DNA of 64,000 nucleotides from Methylococcus geothermalis (GTDB lineage Bacteria > Pseudomonadota > Gammaproteobacteria > Methylococcales > Methylococcaceae), in assembly GCF_012769535.1 (NCBI RefSeq), contig NZ_CP046565.1, positions 620,001 through 684,000 on the forward strand, read 5' to 3'. The notes under the pieces were generated by a model. It was given only the letters and a program-made list of their open reading frames with translations. It was not told the DNA's origin and did not search any database. Below, piece after piece: positions 1 to 8,057 of this stretch; position 1 is the stretch's first letter; each line of letters begins with the position of its first letter. The position numbers were made by a program, and so were the translations under genes.

Positions 1-118
1 AGCTCGGCACGAACCGGTCGGCGGTGGGATAGGAGGTGTAGCGCGGGCCGCTGCGGTCGTACTTTCGGATCAACGCGGGATCCCATTCCACGCGCAGGCC
101 GGTGTTCTGGTCGTTCAT
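1..118 (-). CDS. hemN: HemN, oxygen-independent coproporphyrinogen III oxidase (5' end only)
   Basis: The reverse strand from the ATG at 118 gives 39 codons before the window edge. They include the stretch YDRSGPRYTSYPTA, which is characteristic of the N-terminus of HemN, the cytosolic radical-SAM enzyme that decarboxylates coproporphyrinogen III in anaerobic heme synthesis. The SAM iron-sulfur cysteine motif lies outside the window, so the call rests on this N-terminal signature. The gene diverges from the DUF1232 gene at 214, leaving a 95-bp shared upstream region in which I see no clear FNR box. Confidence 0.85.
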   Translation of the reverse strand, partial: MNDQNTGLRVEWDPALIRKYDRSGPRYTSYPTADRFVPS

Positions 119-213
119 CGGGGGTAGAATCTGGAAAAACCTAAGTGGCGGGGAACGATGCTCCCGGGCTCGGGCCTTGTCAAGCCGGAACCGCCGCGCA
201 AGAGGGCATACCG

Positions 214-657
214 ATGATACTCACCGAAAAAACCGTCCATGACAGTGTGGCGTTCGCCAGGGCACGGTCCAAGGCGGACGAATACGCCGGCGATCCCGGC
301 AAGCTGTCGTCGCTGCTGGACAAGGCCTCCAAGAAGGCCGAGGCGAAGAAGGGGCCGCTGAGCGAGGTGCGGGATTCGCTCATGGCCTGCCTTCGGCTGC
401 TCAGAGCCTGCGCCCAGAAGCGCTACTCCCTGCCCTGGCAGAGCCTCAGCCTGATCGTCGCCGCCGTGGTCTATTTCGTCATGCCGGTCGATCTGATCCC
501 GGATTTCATCCTGAGCCTGGGGTTCGCCGACGATGCCGCCCTGCTGGCCTGGACCTTCAGGCAGGTGAGGTCGGATCTCGATGACTTCCGGCGGTGGGAA
601 ATGGCGCAGGAAGCCGCAGACCAGTCCGCCGGGAGCGATGCCGCGGAGGCTTCTTGA
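214..657 (+). CDS. DUF1232 (YkvA-like) membrane protein
   Basis: The protein has about 147 residues. It has a charged, Ala/Lys-rich N-terminal third, then a membrane-compatible segment carrying the DUF1232 signature around YFVMPVDLIPDFI and GFADDAALLAW. The family has no known biochemical role. I start at the ATG at 214 because AGAGGG lies just upstream; an in-frame ATG at 145 would add 23 low-complexity residues. Its stop (TGA 655-657) overlaps the TTG start of the next gene, so the two are probably translationally coupled. Confidence 0.75.
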   Translation: MILTEKTVHDSVAFARARSKADEYAGDPGKLSSLLDKASKKAEAKKGPLSEVRDSLMACLRLLRACAQKRYSLPWQSLSLIVAAVVYFVMPVDLIPDFILSLGFADDAALLAWTFRQVRSDLDDFRRWEMAQEAADQSAGSDAAEAS

Positions 658-1139
658 AGCGAGAGCTGCGCGGCGTCCGCGTCGTCGCCGCGATGGAGGC
701 TGCCAAAGGCATCGTCGTGCTCCTGGCCGGTTTCGGGGTGGTCGAGCTGCTGCATTACGGAATCGAACCGGTCATCGACGAACTGGTGCGGCATACCCAC
801 CTCAACTTCGCCAGCCGTTATCCCCGGATTTTTCTCGATCTGCTGGAAGACCTGTCGGACCAGCGGCTGTGGGGGCTGGCCGCTCTGGCGTTCGGCTATG
901 CCTCCATGCGCTTCATCGAGGCATACGGTCTGTGGCGGGAGCGGCGTTGGGCGGAATGGTTCGCCGTGGCCAGCGGGGGCCTCTACATCCCGTTCGAACT
1001 GTACGAACTGGCCAAAGGCTTATCCTGGCTCAAGCTGGCGACCCTGGCGATCAACCTCGCCGTCGTCGGCTACATGAGCTATGCGCTGTGGCTGACCATC
1101 CGCTCCGGCGGTCAGCGGGCATCGTCCTCGCTGCGGTAG
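654..1139 (+). CDS. DUF2127-like integral membrane protein
   Basis: The protein has about 161 residues with four likely membrane segments, ending in a basic/serine tail. Motifs such as AAKGIVVLLAGFG near the N-terminus and the ERRWAEWFA loop resemble the DUF2127 family, whose function is unknown. The best start is the TTG at 654: it has GGAGG at 645-649 and overlaps the upstream stop as TTGA. The 3' end overlaps the convergent hpnB gene by 28 bp. Confidence 0.65.
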   Translation: MKRELRGVRVVAAMEAAKGIVVLLAGFGVVELLHYGIEPVIDELVRHTHLNFASRYPRIFLDLLEDLSDQRLWGLAALAFGYASMRFIEAYGLWRERRWAEWFAVASGGLYIPFELYELAKGLSWLKLATLAINLAVVGYMSYALWLTIRSGGQRASSSLR

Positions 1140-2257
1140 ACCCGCCCTTTCCAGCGGCTGCGCTCGCCGTGCCAGTAGCGCAGCGCCGAGCTCCAGGTCA
1201 TGGCCAGATAAGCCGCCGCGATGACCGGCATCAGCAATCCCCAGCCCAGACTCCTGCCGTAAAAGCGCAAGGTGGGCGCATAGCTCCCCGTCATGGCTAC
1301 GACCGCCCACACGGCGGCGAGCATGACAGCAGGATCGGATGCGAACAGGCACGCCGCCGGCAGCCAGAACAAGATCAGCATCAGCAGCGTGCACACAGCC
1401 AGCAGCCAGGCCGAATAGCGCAACTGGGTGAAGGCGGTGCGGGCGACCATGTCCCAGACGTCGGCCAAGGTGTCGTAGCGGCGCAGGCTCACCACCGCGC
1501 GCGACAGTCCGATCCAGGTCCTCGCACCCGTCGCCTTCACCTTTTTCGCCAGGGTGCAGTCGTCGATGAGTGCGCCGTGGATGGCGGAAAAGCCGCCGAT
1601 CCGCTCCAGCAACCGGGTTTCCAGCATGATGCAGCCGCCCGCCGCCGCGGCGAAGCGGCGGTCCGGCGAATTGGCGAGGGCGAAGGGATACAGCATCTTG
1701 AAGAAATAGACGAAGGCCGGCATCAGCAGCTTTTCCCAGAAGTTCGCCATCCGCAGCGAGGCCATCAGGGAGGCGAACGGGATGCCCTCGCTGCGCATCT
1801 TTTCGCGCAGCGTGCCCAGGACGCCCGGCCGCAGCACGATGTCCGCATCCAGCAGCACGGTGTATTCGGTGACGACCTTGGCGACGCCCTGCTCCAGCGC
1901 CCACAGCTTGCCGCTCCAGCCGGGTGGCAGCGAGTCGTTTCGTAGCACCGTCAGATCCAGTCCCTCGACACGGCGAGCCGCATCCTCCGTGCCGTCGGTT
2001 GAACCGTCGTCGACCAGCACGATCCTCAGGCCCGCGCCCTGCTCCTTCAGCGCGGCCAGGGTTTGCCCGATCACCTCGGCCTCGTCCCGCGCCGGAATGA
2101 CCACCGTGACATCGCCGAGATCGGGAACATGCCCGCCAGGCGATAACCGCAGCACTTCGCGGTTGAGCCAAGGGAACCAAGGAAGCACCAGGATGAGGGT
2201 CCAAAGCGCCGCGGAAATGAAAACGAGTCCCCCGAAAACCGGATATGCGGTGTCCAT
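1112..2257 (-). CDS. hpnB: HpnB-type hopene-associated glycosyltransferase (GT2)
   Basis: This is a family 2 glycosyltransferase anchored in the membrane. It has an N-terminal hydrophobic helix, then the GT-A motifs VVIPARDE, VDDGSTDGT and the DAD metal motif (LLDADIVL), and three or four C-terminal membrane helices. This architecture is that of HpnB, which is linked to hopanoid side-chain modification in hopanoid-making bacteria such as methanotrophs; its exact sugar transfer is not established. From the ATG at 2257 it has 381 residues. A TTG at 2329 that overlaps the GNAT stop (TTGA) would add 24 arginine-rich residues and is the alternative start. Confidence 0.75.
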   Translation of the reverse strand: MDTAYPVFGGLVFISAALWTLILVLPWFPWLNREVLRLSPGGHVPDLGDVTVVIPARDEAEVIGQTLAALKEQGAGLRIVLVDDGSTDGTEDAARRVEGLDLTVLRNDSLPPGWSGKLWALEQGVAKVVTEYTVLLDADIVLRPGVLGTLREKMRSEGIPFASLMASLRMANFWEKLLMPAFVYFFKMLYPFALANSPDRRFAAAAGGCIMLETRLLERIGGFSAIHGALIDDCTLAKKVKATGARTWIGLSRAVVSLRRYDTLADVWDMVARTAFTQLRYSAWLLAVCTLLMLILFWLPAACLFASDPAVMLAAVWAVVAMTGSYAPTLRFYGRSLGWGLLMPVIAAAYLAMTWSSALRYWHGERSRWKGRVYRSEDDAR

Positions 2258-2325
2258 GCTTGCCCAATCGTTCAAGAAGCGCGGGAGTTTCCATGGATGC
2301 CGGGGGAAACGCAACCGACCTGGCT

Positions 2326-2784
2326 TCAACCCGCATCGCGCAGCATCTTCCGCAAGCCGACCAGCGCCGTCCGCTCCCAGCCCAGCCGGTCGTAGAAGGT
2401 CAGAGCCGGTTCATTGGTTCGGTCCGCCAGGAGCTGCAAGCGGGTGAGGCCGGCGTCGGCCGCCCAGCGCTCGATTTCGCCCAGCAGCCGCCGTCCGATG
2501 CCTTTCCCGCGGACTTCCGGCGCCACCACCATGTCCTCGACCAGCCCCACCCGGCCGCCTTCCGCCGTGGAAATCAGCGTCTGCACCGAACACATGCCGA
2601 CCACCCGGCCGTCGGATTCCGCCACCAGCACCCGGTCGGCGCCGCTCCCGATCAACAGCGCGAGCCCCTGGCGCTGGCGGTCCCGATCGAAGGCGAAATC
2701 CGCCTCGATCGAGAACAGGGCGCCGAGCAGTTCCGCCATCGCTTCAATGTCACGCGTCTCGGCGGGCCTGATCATAATGTCCAT
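2326..2784 (-). CDS. GNAT-family N-acetyltransferase
   Basis: A 152-residue single-domain GNAT protein. The acetyl-CoA-binding motif A is visible as VAPEVRGKGIGRRLL, followed by the motif B region with LTFYDRLGW. The acceptor substrate cannot be read from the sequence. I start at the ATG at 2784, with GAAGG upstream; earlier in-frame codons are low complexity. It sits immediately upstream of hpnB and probably shares its transcript. Confidence 0.8.
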   Translation of the reverse strand: MDIMIRPAETRDIEAMAELLGALFSIEADFAFDRDRQRQGLALLIGSGADRVLVAESDGRVVGMCSVQTLISTAEGGRVGLVEDMVVAPEVRGKGIGRRLLGEIERWAADAGLTRLQLLADRTNEPALTFYDRLGWERTALVGLRKMLRDAG

Positions 2785-2943
2785 GGTTTTACCTTCAGTG
2801 AACTTGAGAAAATGGGGCTCGAGCCGACCGGGGATGGGCCGCCCGCCCGTGGCCGGCGGGAGTTCCGGCCGCGTGGCCGAACCGCCAGGACGGGCGGCTG
2901 CAAAGACGCGGCCTCGAACCGAAACCTTAAAGGAGCCTCGCAA

Positions 2944-4035
2944 ATGAACACAGGTGAAACCGTAGCGTCCGACGGGATGCTGGAAAAGATGATCTCGCAC
3001 AAGCTGATAGATCTGTTCATCAGGGTTGGGCTGATAGGTTTTCTGGTCATTTATTGCTATCAGATATTCAAGCCATTTATCGGCTTGATGCTGTGGTCCG
3101 TCATACTGGCGGTGGCGTTTCATCCCATGCAGGTCTCGTTGGCCCGAAGAATGGGCAACAAGCAGGGCCGTGCCGCGACTGTCCTGGTACTAGTGATACT
3201 CCTGTGCGTGCTGATTCCCACTGCGCTTCTTGCCATATCCTTCGCGGATTCGGCGACCGACCTGGTACGGCAGGTCCGGGACGGCAGCCTCAAAGTGCCG
3301 GCTCCCCGCGCTTTTGTTGCGGAATGGCCTTTGCTGGGAGACAAGCTGTACGCGCTTTGGTCGGCCGCATACGATGATGTCGGCAGCGTGGCCGCGAAAT
3401 TCGAGCCCAAGATTCGCTCCGTCACCAAAGAGATATTGGGTTACGCGGCCAGCGCAGGCTCCGCGGTATTGAAGTTCCTGGTTTCCCTGGTGCTTGCGGG
3501 CGTCTGGATGGCCTATGCCTCGTCCGGCCACGCGGCGGCCAGAGCCATCGCCAACCGGATGGCGGGTCCCGAGCAAGGGGATGCCCTGGTCAGGCTTTCG
3601 ACGACGACCATTCGCGCCGTGGCGCAAGGCGTGATCGGCATCGCCTGCATTCAGGCGCTGTTGCTGGGTGCCGGCTTTATCCTGGTTGGCGTTCCAGCCG
3701 CGGGGATTCTGGCATTATTGGTTTTGCTGCTGGGTATCATGCAAGTTCCAGCCCTTTTGATATCGCTGCCGACGGTCATTTATGTCTTCATGACCAACGA
3801 CTCCACGATCGTGGCGATAATGTTCGCTATCTATACGATCGTTGCCGGTTCTGTCGATAACATACTCAAGCCCTTCATGCTGGGGCGGGGCGTGGACGCC
3901 CCGATGCCGGTGATTCTGCTGGGCGCCCTCGGCGGCATGGCGACCGGCGGCATCATCGGCCTGTTTCTGGGGTCCGTCATGCTGGCGTTGGGGTATCAGC
4001 TGTTCATGGCTTGGGTGTATAGCGACAACAATTGA
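2944..4035 (+). CDS. AI-2E family transporter (PerM-like permease)
   Basis: A 363-residue polytopic inner-membrane protein. It has paired N-terminal helices, a central soluble stretch (about residues 115-200) and a C-terminal bundle of helices, the layout of the AI-2E transporter/PerM family. Family members have been linked to autoinducer-2 export or to Na+/H+ antiport; the substrate here is unknown. The ATG at 2944 has GGAG at 2931-2934. It diverges from the GNAT gene across 159 bp. Confidence 0.85.
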   Translation: MNTGETVASDGMLEKMISHKLIDLFIRVGLIGFLVIYCYQIFKPFIGLMLWSVILAVAFHPMQVSLARRMGNKQGRAATVLVLVILLCVLIPTALLAISFADSATDLVRQVRDGSLKVPAPRAFVAEWPLLGDKLYALWSAAYDDVGSVAAKFEPKIRSVTKEILGYAASAGSAVLKFLVSLVLAGVWMAYASSGHAAARAIANRMAGPEQGDALVRLSTTTIRAVAQGVIGIACIQALLLGAGFILVGVPAAGILALLVLLLGIMQVPALLISLPTVIYVFMTNDSTIVAIMFAIYTIVAGSVDNILKPFMLGRGVDAPMPVILLGALGGMATGGIIGLFLGSVMLALGYQLFMAWVYSDNN

Positions 4036-4068
4036 GCGGGACATGCTAAACCGAAGCGAGGCAAGCAC

Positions 4069-4209
4069 TTGATCAGTGGGATGTTCGAGCCGGCAGCTTA
4101 CCGGCAGTTCGGGGTACTGGCGGCGGAACTCGGGATCGATAAGAGGGAGCTTTTACGGGAGGCGCTCAACGATCTGTTCGTGAAGCACGGCAAGCCGCCG
4201 ATTGCGTAA
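4069..4209 (+). CDS. Antitoxin-like ribbon-helix-helix protein (short, TTG start)
   Basis: About 46 residues. The helical part LAAELGIDKRELLREALNDL followed by HGKPPIA is the typical end of the antitoxin-like RHH family, and the ISGMF stretch just before it would be the beta strand. I start at the TTG at 4069, preceded by GAGG at 4058-4061. The frame stays open upstream to the permease stop at 4033-4035 (reading KPKRGK just before the TTG), so the 5' end may have been lost. It lies 21 bp upstream of a WGR-domain gene, which may be its partner. It is too short for most gene callers. Confidence 0.55.
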   Translation: MISGMFEPAAYRQFGVLAAELGIDKRELLREALNDLFVKHGKPPIA

Positions 4210-4230
4210 AAGCAAGCTCAGACCGCCAGC

Positions 4231-4512
4231 ATGACGACCTTCTACATCCAGCTCGAAGCGCGCGATCCCGCCAGGAACATTTCGCGTTCCTACCAGATCA
4301 TCGCCGGACAAGACCTGTTCGGGGATTGGGTGGTCGAGTTGACCTATGGCCGTATCGGAGCGAAGGGGCGCACGAAGGCCGTCCTGGTCGCTGACGAGAC
4401 CGCCGCGCGTCACTACGTGAGGCAATGTCTTAATAAGCGGAAAAGCGCACCCAAGCGGATCGGGGTGAGCTATGAAACGGTGAGTGTTGGGGGTGAGTGG
4501 ACAGATATCTAA
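4231..4512 (+). CDS. WGR-domain protein
   Basis: A 93-residue protein that is almost entirely one WGR domain: it contains the YGRIGAKGRT core after an N-terminal beta strand (FYIQLEA). WGR domains occur in PARPs and in many small bacterial proteins and are thought to bind nucleic acid. No catalytic domain is attached. It follows the RHH gene closely on the same strand, suggesting a two-gene unit. Confidence 0.8.
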   Translation: MTTFYIQLEARDPARNISRSYQIIAGQDLFGDWVVELTYGRIGAKGRTKAVLVADETAARHYVRQCLNKRKSAPKRIGVSYETVSVGGEWTDI

Positions 4513-4667
4513 GCGCCCTGTTCACTATGATTCAGTCAAGGAATACCTCGATCTCCACGCCGCCTTCATTTGGCGCGGGTTTCTAGCCGGTCGTATGAAT
4601 AGGATGTTGCCAGGGCAGAGTGGCGACCGAATAGATCGCGACGCCCTGGCAATCTCTTGTGCCTGGA

Positions 4668-6929
4668 TCAGGCCATGGCGGCTCCCATCTCTTGGCAAAC
4701 CCCTTCGACGATTGCAGCTACCTCGTGCAGAAACGAATTCCGATCTGGCGAGGGGGTTACGTCCGGGATCGGTGCGGCACGGTCATAGATTTCGCCAATA
4801 ATTGAAGCGCGTGTGTAACTCGATGCGCGTCCCGATTGGTTGAACGCCGATTGCCACTCCGGCATCCGTTCGGCCCGAACGCGGCGGGTGGCGAGGTCCA
4901 GTATCTTGGCGGACAGGGCGTTGGCCAGACCATCAAAAACCTGCTGCTTGTGTGCGTCGTCAGTCGGCTCTGCGGGGTCCCACCGGAGCGGGTTTTGCAG
5001 TAGTACATACAGTCGATCCTGAAGCTGCTTGCGAAGATCTGCGACCGGTTTGAGGTTGTCGTACTCGTCACCAAGACCCGGTGTACTGAGGCGCCGGCTC
5101 AATGCCCAGATGCGCTTCCAGTGTTCCTTGCCCACGCCGGGCTTGTAGGTGAGACCCAAACGCGGCCACCATGCATCGTGGAAACTCTCGGCCGCGTTCT
5201 TGACGGCCAGGACGAGATTCATGCGGTCATATACGGGCTTGGCCAATACAGGCTCGGGCTTCTCGACGATGGCGTCTATGGCGGCTAGCAGCGCTTGCAA
5301 TTGCTCGATAGTCCGCTTGTGAGCCTTCTTCGAGGCATCCAAGTCTTCGTCGATCCCGCCGACGAAGAAGCAGGCTTCCTTCAAGCGGCCGCGAAGCGCA
5401 CGTTCCGCGAACGGGCCAAGTTCTTCCCCAATCGAGGCAAGGACGTTCTCGGCGGACGCCAGAACGTGCTGCTCCCGATCCGCCGCGTTGCGCAGGTTAT
5501 CGCCCTTGACCTCGTCGAAGTGCGTGAACACGAGCAACAGCTTGCTCGAACTGCCCGAGGTGATCATCTCCTTCATGGCTGCAACCGGCGCGGCCTGCAT
5601 CGGCTGGACAGCGTTATCGACGAGCACGATGGCATCCGTTGATTCGATACGCCGTGTCAGCGAAGTCGAGATGGCGGCGACCGACTTGGGTGTGTGTCCA
5701 AGGCCTTCGCCATCGAGAAGCACGAGCTTGGGCTGCTGCCCACCGTTCCACGCTGGCAGGAACGCACCTGACACGCGGACTCCGTTCACCAGGGGCGTCA
5801 GCAGGCGTCCGAAGCGTGGGGAGTGGTTGCTGGAGAAACGCGTGACCGTCTTGATGAAGGTTGCGCGGTCGTCCGTCTCCCATGACCACGACTGCGGCCA
5901 ACCTTGCTTGTTGCGGCGTACCGTGCCATCGGTGAGCAGCGAGAAACGAAGCTCGATCTCGTCCATGAGATCGTCGCTGATGCGATGGAACTCATCGTCT
6001 TCACGGAGTCGGCGATCAAGCTCTTCCTCGAACAGCTCGTCGACGACCCGCTGATCTTTTTCGTCGATTGCGCCCAGTTCGCTTTTCAGTTGATCGCCGT
6101 GGCGGGACGCAATATCGCGCAACGCTTTCAACGTCTTCGTCAACAACTCATTGGTCTTGTCTAGATCGATCACGCCGTCGGCAGCAGTTTCCTCGATCGG
6201 TTCAGGTGCGTCGTTCTCGTCCTCGTCATCTTCATCATCGTTGGCTTGAGGCCCGTTGCCGAGTACGTAGTTGAAGCGGAATCGTTGGTTCACATGCATC
6301 AGCAGTTTCCGCAGCACGTCACCATCGCCATCGCCCCGGTACGCAGAGAGGACAGCTTCCGAGATGCATTCGTTCAGATGCTCGCGGACTTCGTCGATAG
6401 GGAAGAAGGTGACCACCGCCTTGTACGGGCCCGGTGCAAGCACGACCTCGGTCTCATGCACCGTGGTCTTCGCCGTCGATGTCGACGGAAAACGCTCGGT
6501 TTCCGGGTTCGTGCCGATCAACTGACGCAGCAACGTCGTCTTGCCGGCACCAGTCGTTCCGAGAAGCAGTGCCCGCCGATAGCCTGAGTCCTTGGACGTA
6601 GGTAGGGGAATGATCGACTCGCGGATCGCACCGAAGTCGTTCTGCTCCGGCTCCATGCCGTGATAGAAGATCTCTACGACTCGGCGGTGGAACCGCTTTT
6701 CGGCCTCAGCCTTGGCGGGCAGGCTCCAGAATGACTCGTCTGCAAGTAGTTGGTTGAGCTGATCCTTCAGATCGTTGGCTTCCGCTTCATCATGCGTTCC
6801 GAGCCCTTGGCGGACTCGCAATCCGGGCTGCCCGGTGTTCGGATCGACCCGAACTGGATGGCGGAAGATCACCGCCCAGGCACTCCTACCTTGCGACCGG
6901 CTAAGGGTTGCCGAGAATCGCTTTTTCAT
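4668..6929 (-). CDS. Large P-loop GTPase-like protein with GBP-type motifs
   Basis: A protein of about 753 residues, not assignable to a named family. The first ~65 residues (WAVIFRHPV, then a basic strand and EAEANDLKDQL) resemble the Arm-type DNA-binding domain at the start of tyrosine integrases. A Walker A (GTTGAGKTT) lies at about 124-132. A DGEGLGH motif near the middle looks like the G3 box of guanylate-binding proteins, and FTHFDE downstream could be a variant G4 box. Between them is an acidic, coiled-coil-like insert (DDEDDEDENDAPE and following). The C-terminal third is helical. The ATG at 6929 has GAGG just upstream. No partner gene is adjacent. A degraded copy of its first codons occurs at 9252-9298. 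Confidence 0.7.
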   Translation of the reverse strand: MKKRFSATLSRSQGRSAWAVIFRHPVRVDPNTGQPGLRVRQGLGTHDEAEANDLKDQLNQLLADESFWSLPAKAEAEKRFHRRVVEIFYHGMEPEQNDFGAIRESIIPLPTSKDSGYRRALLLGTTGAGKTTLLRQLIGTNPETERFPSTSTAKTTVHETEVVLAPGPYKAVVTFFPIDEVREHLNECISEAVLSAYRGDGDGDVLRKLLMHVNQRFRFNYVLGNGPQANDDEDDEDENDAPEPIEETAADGVIDLDKTNELLTKTLKALRDIASRHGDQLKSELGAIDEKDQRVVDELFEEELDRRLREDDEFHRISDDLMDEIELRFSLLTDGTVRRNKQGWPQSWSWETDDRATFIKTVTRFSSNHSPRFGRLLTPLVNGVRVSGAFLPAWNGGQQPKLVLLDGEGLGHTPKSVAAISTSLTRRIESTDAIVLVDNAVQPMQAAPVAAMKEMITSGSSSKLLLVFTHFDEVKGDNLRNAADREQHVLASAENVLASIGEELGPFAERALRGRLKEACFFVGGIDEDLDASKKAHKRTIEQLQALLAAIDAIVEKPEPVLAKPVYDRMNLVLAVKNAAESFHDAWWPRLGLTYKPGVGKEHWKRIWALSRRLSTPGLGDEYDNLKPVADLRKQLQDRLYVLLQNPLRWDPAEPTDDAHKQQVFDGLANALSAKILDLATRRVRAERMPEWQSAFNQSGRASSYTRASIIGEIYDRAAPIPDVTPSPDRNSFLHEVAAIVEGVCQEMGAAMA

Positions 6930-6948
6930 GATCACCTCAGTTGTTCAG
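6901..6948. repeat. Direct repeat, copy 1 (start of the GTPase gene)
   Basis: This stretch covers the ribosome-binding site and first codons of the large GTPase gene. It recurs at 9252-9298 in the same orientation with about 41 of 47 positions matching. The two copies bracket the AT-rich insert at 6949-9251. Confidence 0.75.
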
Positions 6949-7019
6949 CTATGAAGGAGCACAAGGAAGTCGAGCGAAGCGAGCGAGTGCGACGCCCCCC
7001 CGCGAAGCCGTAGGCCCGG

Positions 7020-7066
7020 ATGTTTTGTCGGAATCCGCGGCTTCATCGCGGGTGGAGACAAAACAT
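7020..7066. repeat. Inverted repeat (10-bp perfect arms)
   Basis: ATGTTTTGTC (7020-7029) is matched by GACAAAACAT (7057-7066) around a GC-rich 27-bp centre. It lies in the 289-bp space between the GTPase gene and the next minus-strand gene. No T-run follows it, so it does not look like an ordinary terminator. Confidence 0.6.
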
Positions 7067-7131
7067 AAGGGACCCGACACGGCGTCGAGTCATTGTGGAA
7101 GCCTTGGCGGAGTGCGTCGCGGAGAGAAAGA

Positions 7132-7198
7132 CGTCGCCAATTTTTTGCTCCCGAGGGTGACTGGGATGTCCCGTCGGGTTTCGCAAAAAATGGCGACG
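7132..7198. repeat. Long imperfect hairpin
   Basis: CGTCGCCAATTTTTTGC (7132-7148) pairs with GCAAAAAATGGCGACG (7183-7198) with one unpaired base. Inside, CCCGA and TCGGG can extend the stem. It sits 21 bp beyond the stop of the 7219-7920 gene. It could be a bidirectional terminator, a MITE end or a folded RNA; the sequence does not decide. Confidence 0.6.
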
Positions 7199-7218
7199 CT
7201 CCCGTGTTCCGTTGGGCT

Positions 7219-7920
7219 TTATTTTTTACAATGCTTGTACCAATCATCAATATATTTATAAGTTTCCGAGTTTTTGTCGGTAGAAATCTTCAATGTCTTC
7301 GTTCTACTTGGAAATTCATCGAGATTAGCAATATAGTTATCGTCAATACAGAGTATTTTTACCGCCCTTCTTAAACAAAACCAAATAATCGATCCTGGGT
7401 CATCAAATTCGTACCAATCACCAATGACTTCTACTAACGCAATCGGCTTTTTTCCATTTACAACAGCAACTATGTCTCCAATTTGCACCCGGTTTTTAAA
7501 ATCGGTGATTTGAGGGTCTATAACACCGTTTCGTTCCCAAATACCCATTCCAATCGTTCCGCTTGAAACGATTTTTTTTATATCATTATCAGTTAAAAGA
7601 TCATTGGTTGGGTGAAGATTCATGTGCCAATAATGACCTTGTATCTCTCTACCTTGTATCTCTATTTTGATACCCAGCGACTTGCACGTTGTTTTGAACC
7701 AATCCGGAAGTACATATGGCCCGTCCTGGCCCCCATTGAACATGAGCCGAGGGCTCGGGACGAGCCTTGAGATCAATTTCAACAAGTCCTTCAGGTCACG
7801 TTCGAAGTCATTCTGGGAATAGGCCGGCGGCTCGCCCATGATGCTAACTGACAGGGGAAACTCTGCCCCCTCTGCGCAGTACTCACCCGTGATGTCCAAG
7901 TTACCAATCTGAATCAACAT
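7219..7920 (-). CDS. Unknown protein, possible PUA/EVE-like C-terminal domain
   Basis: A 233-residue protein with no family I can name. The C-terminal half has the pattern of a PUA/EVE-like fold: IGDIVAVVNGKKPIALVEVIG, then an aromatic-rich strand and WFCLRRAVKI. Such domains read modified bases in some restriction proteins, but that is only an analogy here. The gene is clearly AT-richer than its surroundings. It lies just beyond an attC-like site (8058-8117) on the side where a gene cassette would begin, suggesting horizontal acquisition. Confidence 0.5.
   Translation of the reverse strand: MLIQIGNLDITGEYCAEGAEFPLSVSIMGEPPAYSQNDFERDLKDLLKLISRLVPSPRLMFNGGQDGPYVLPDWFKTTCKSLGIKIEIQGREIQGHYWHMNLHPTNDLLTDNDIKKIVSSGTIGMGIWERNGVIDPQITDFKNRVQIGDIVAVVNGKKPIALVEVIGDWYEFDDPGSIIWFCLRRAVKILCIDDNYIANLDEFPSRTKTLKISTDKNSETYKYIDDWYKHCKK
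7604..7634. repeat. 31-bp direct repeat, copy 1 (inside the 7219-7920 gene)
   Basis: This stretch encodes the MNLHPT region of the unknown protein. It recurs at 7992-8022 with one mismatch in 31, just upstream of the gene. Confidence 0.8.
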
Positions 7921-7991
7921 TTTCTGTTACCTGCGTTGTTGGGTTAAGGAATTAACATTTGTAATCAGCCATTAGAGTTGCTTCCAACAAT

Positions 7992-8022
7992 TTGGTTGGG
8001 TGAAGATTCATGTGTCAATAAT
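7992..8022. repeat. 31-bp direct repeat, copy 2 (upstream of the 7219-7920 gene)
   Basis: A near-exact copy of 7604-7634 lying between the attC-like site and the gene start. On the minus strand it opens a 19-codon frame beginning MNLHPTKLLEA and ending in TAA, so it may be a leftover of a related gene's 5' end or a leader peptide. Confidence 0.75.
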
Positions 8023-8057
8023 TCATAAATACTCCTTAGGTTTATACAGTTAAACGC

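Noticed and set aside
4484-4801. 105-codon frame overlapping the WGR gene end
   Set aside because: It crosses the WGR stop region and runs antisense into the GTPase gene, with no motif.
7132-7198. attC site at the end of the 7219-7920 gene
   Set aside because: The stem is long, but no GTTRRRY core is found on the expected side, so it does not match attC layout.
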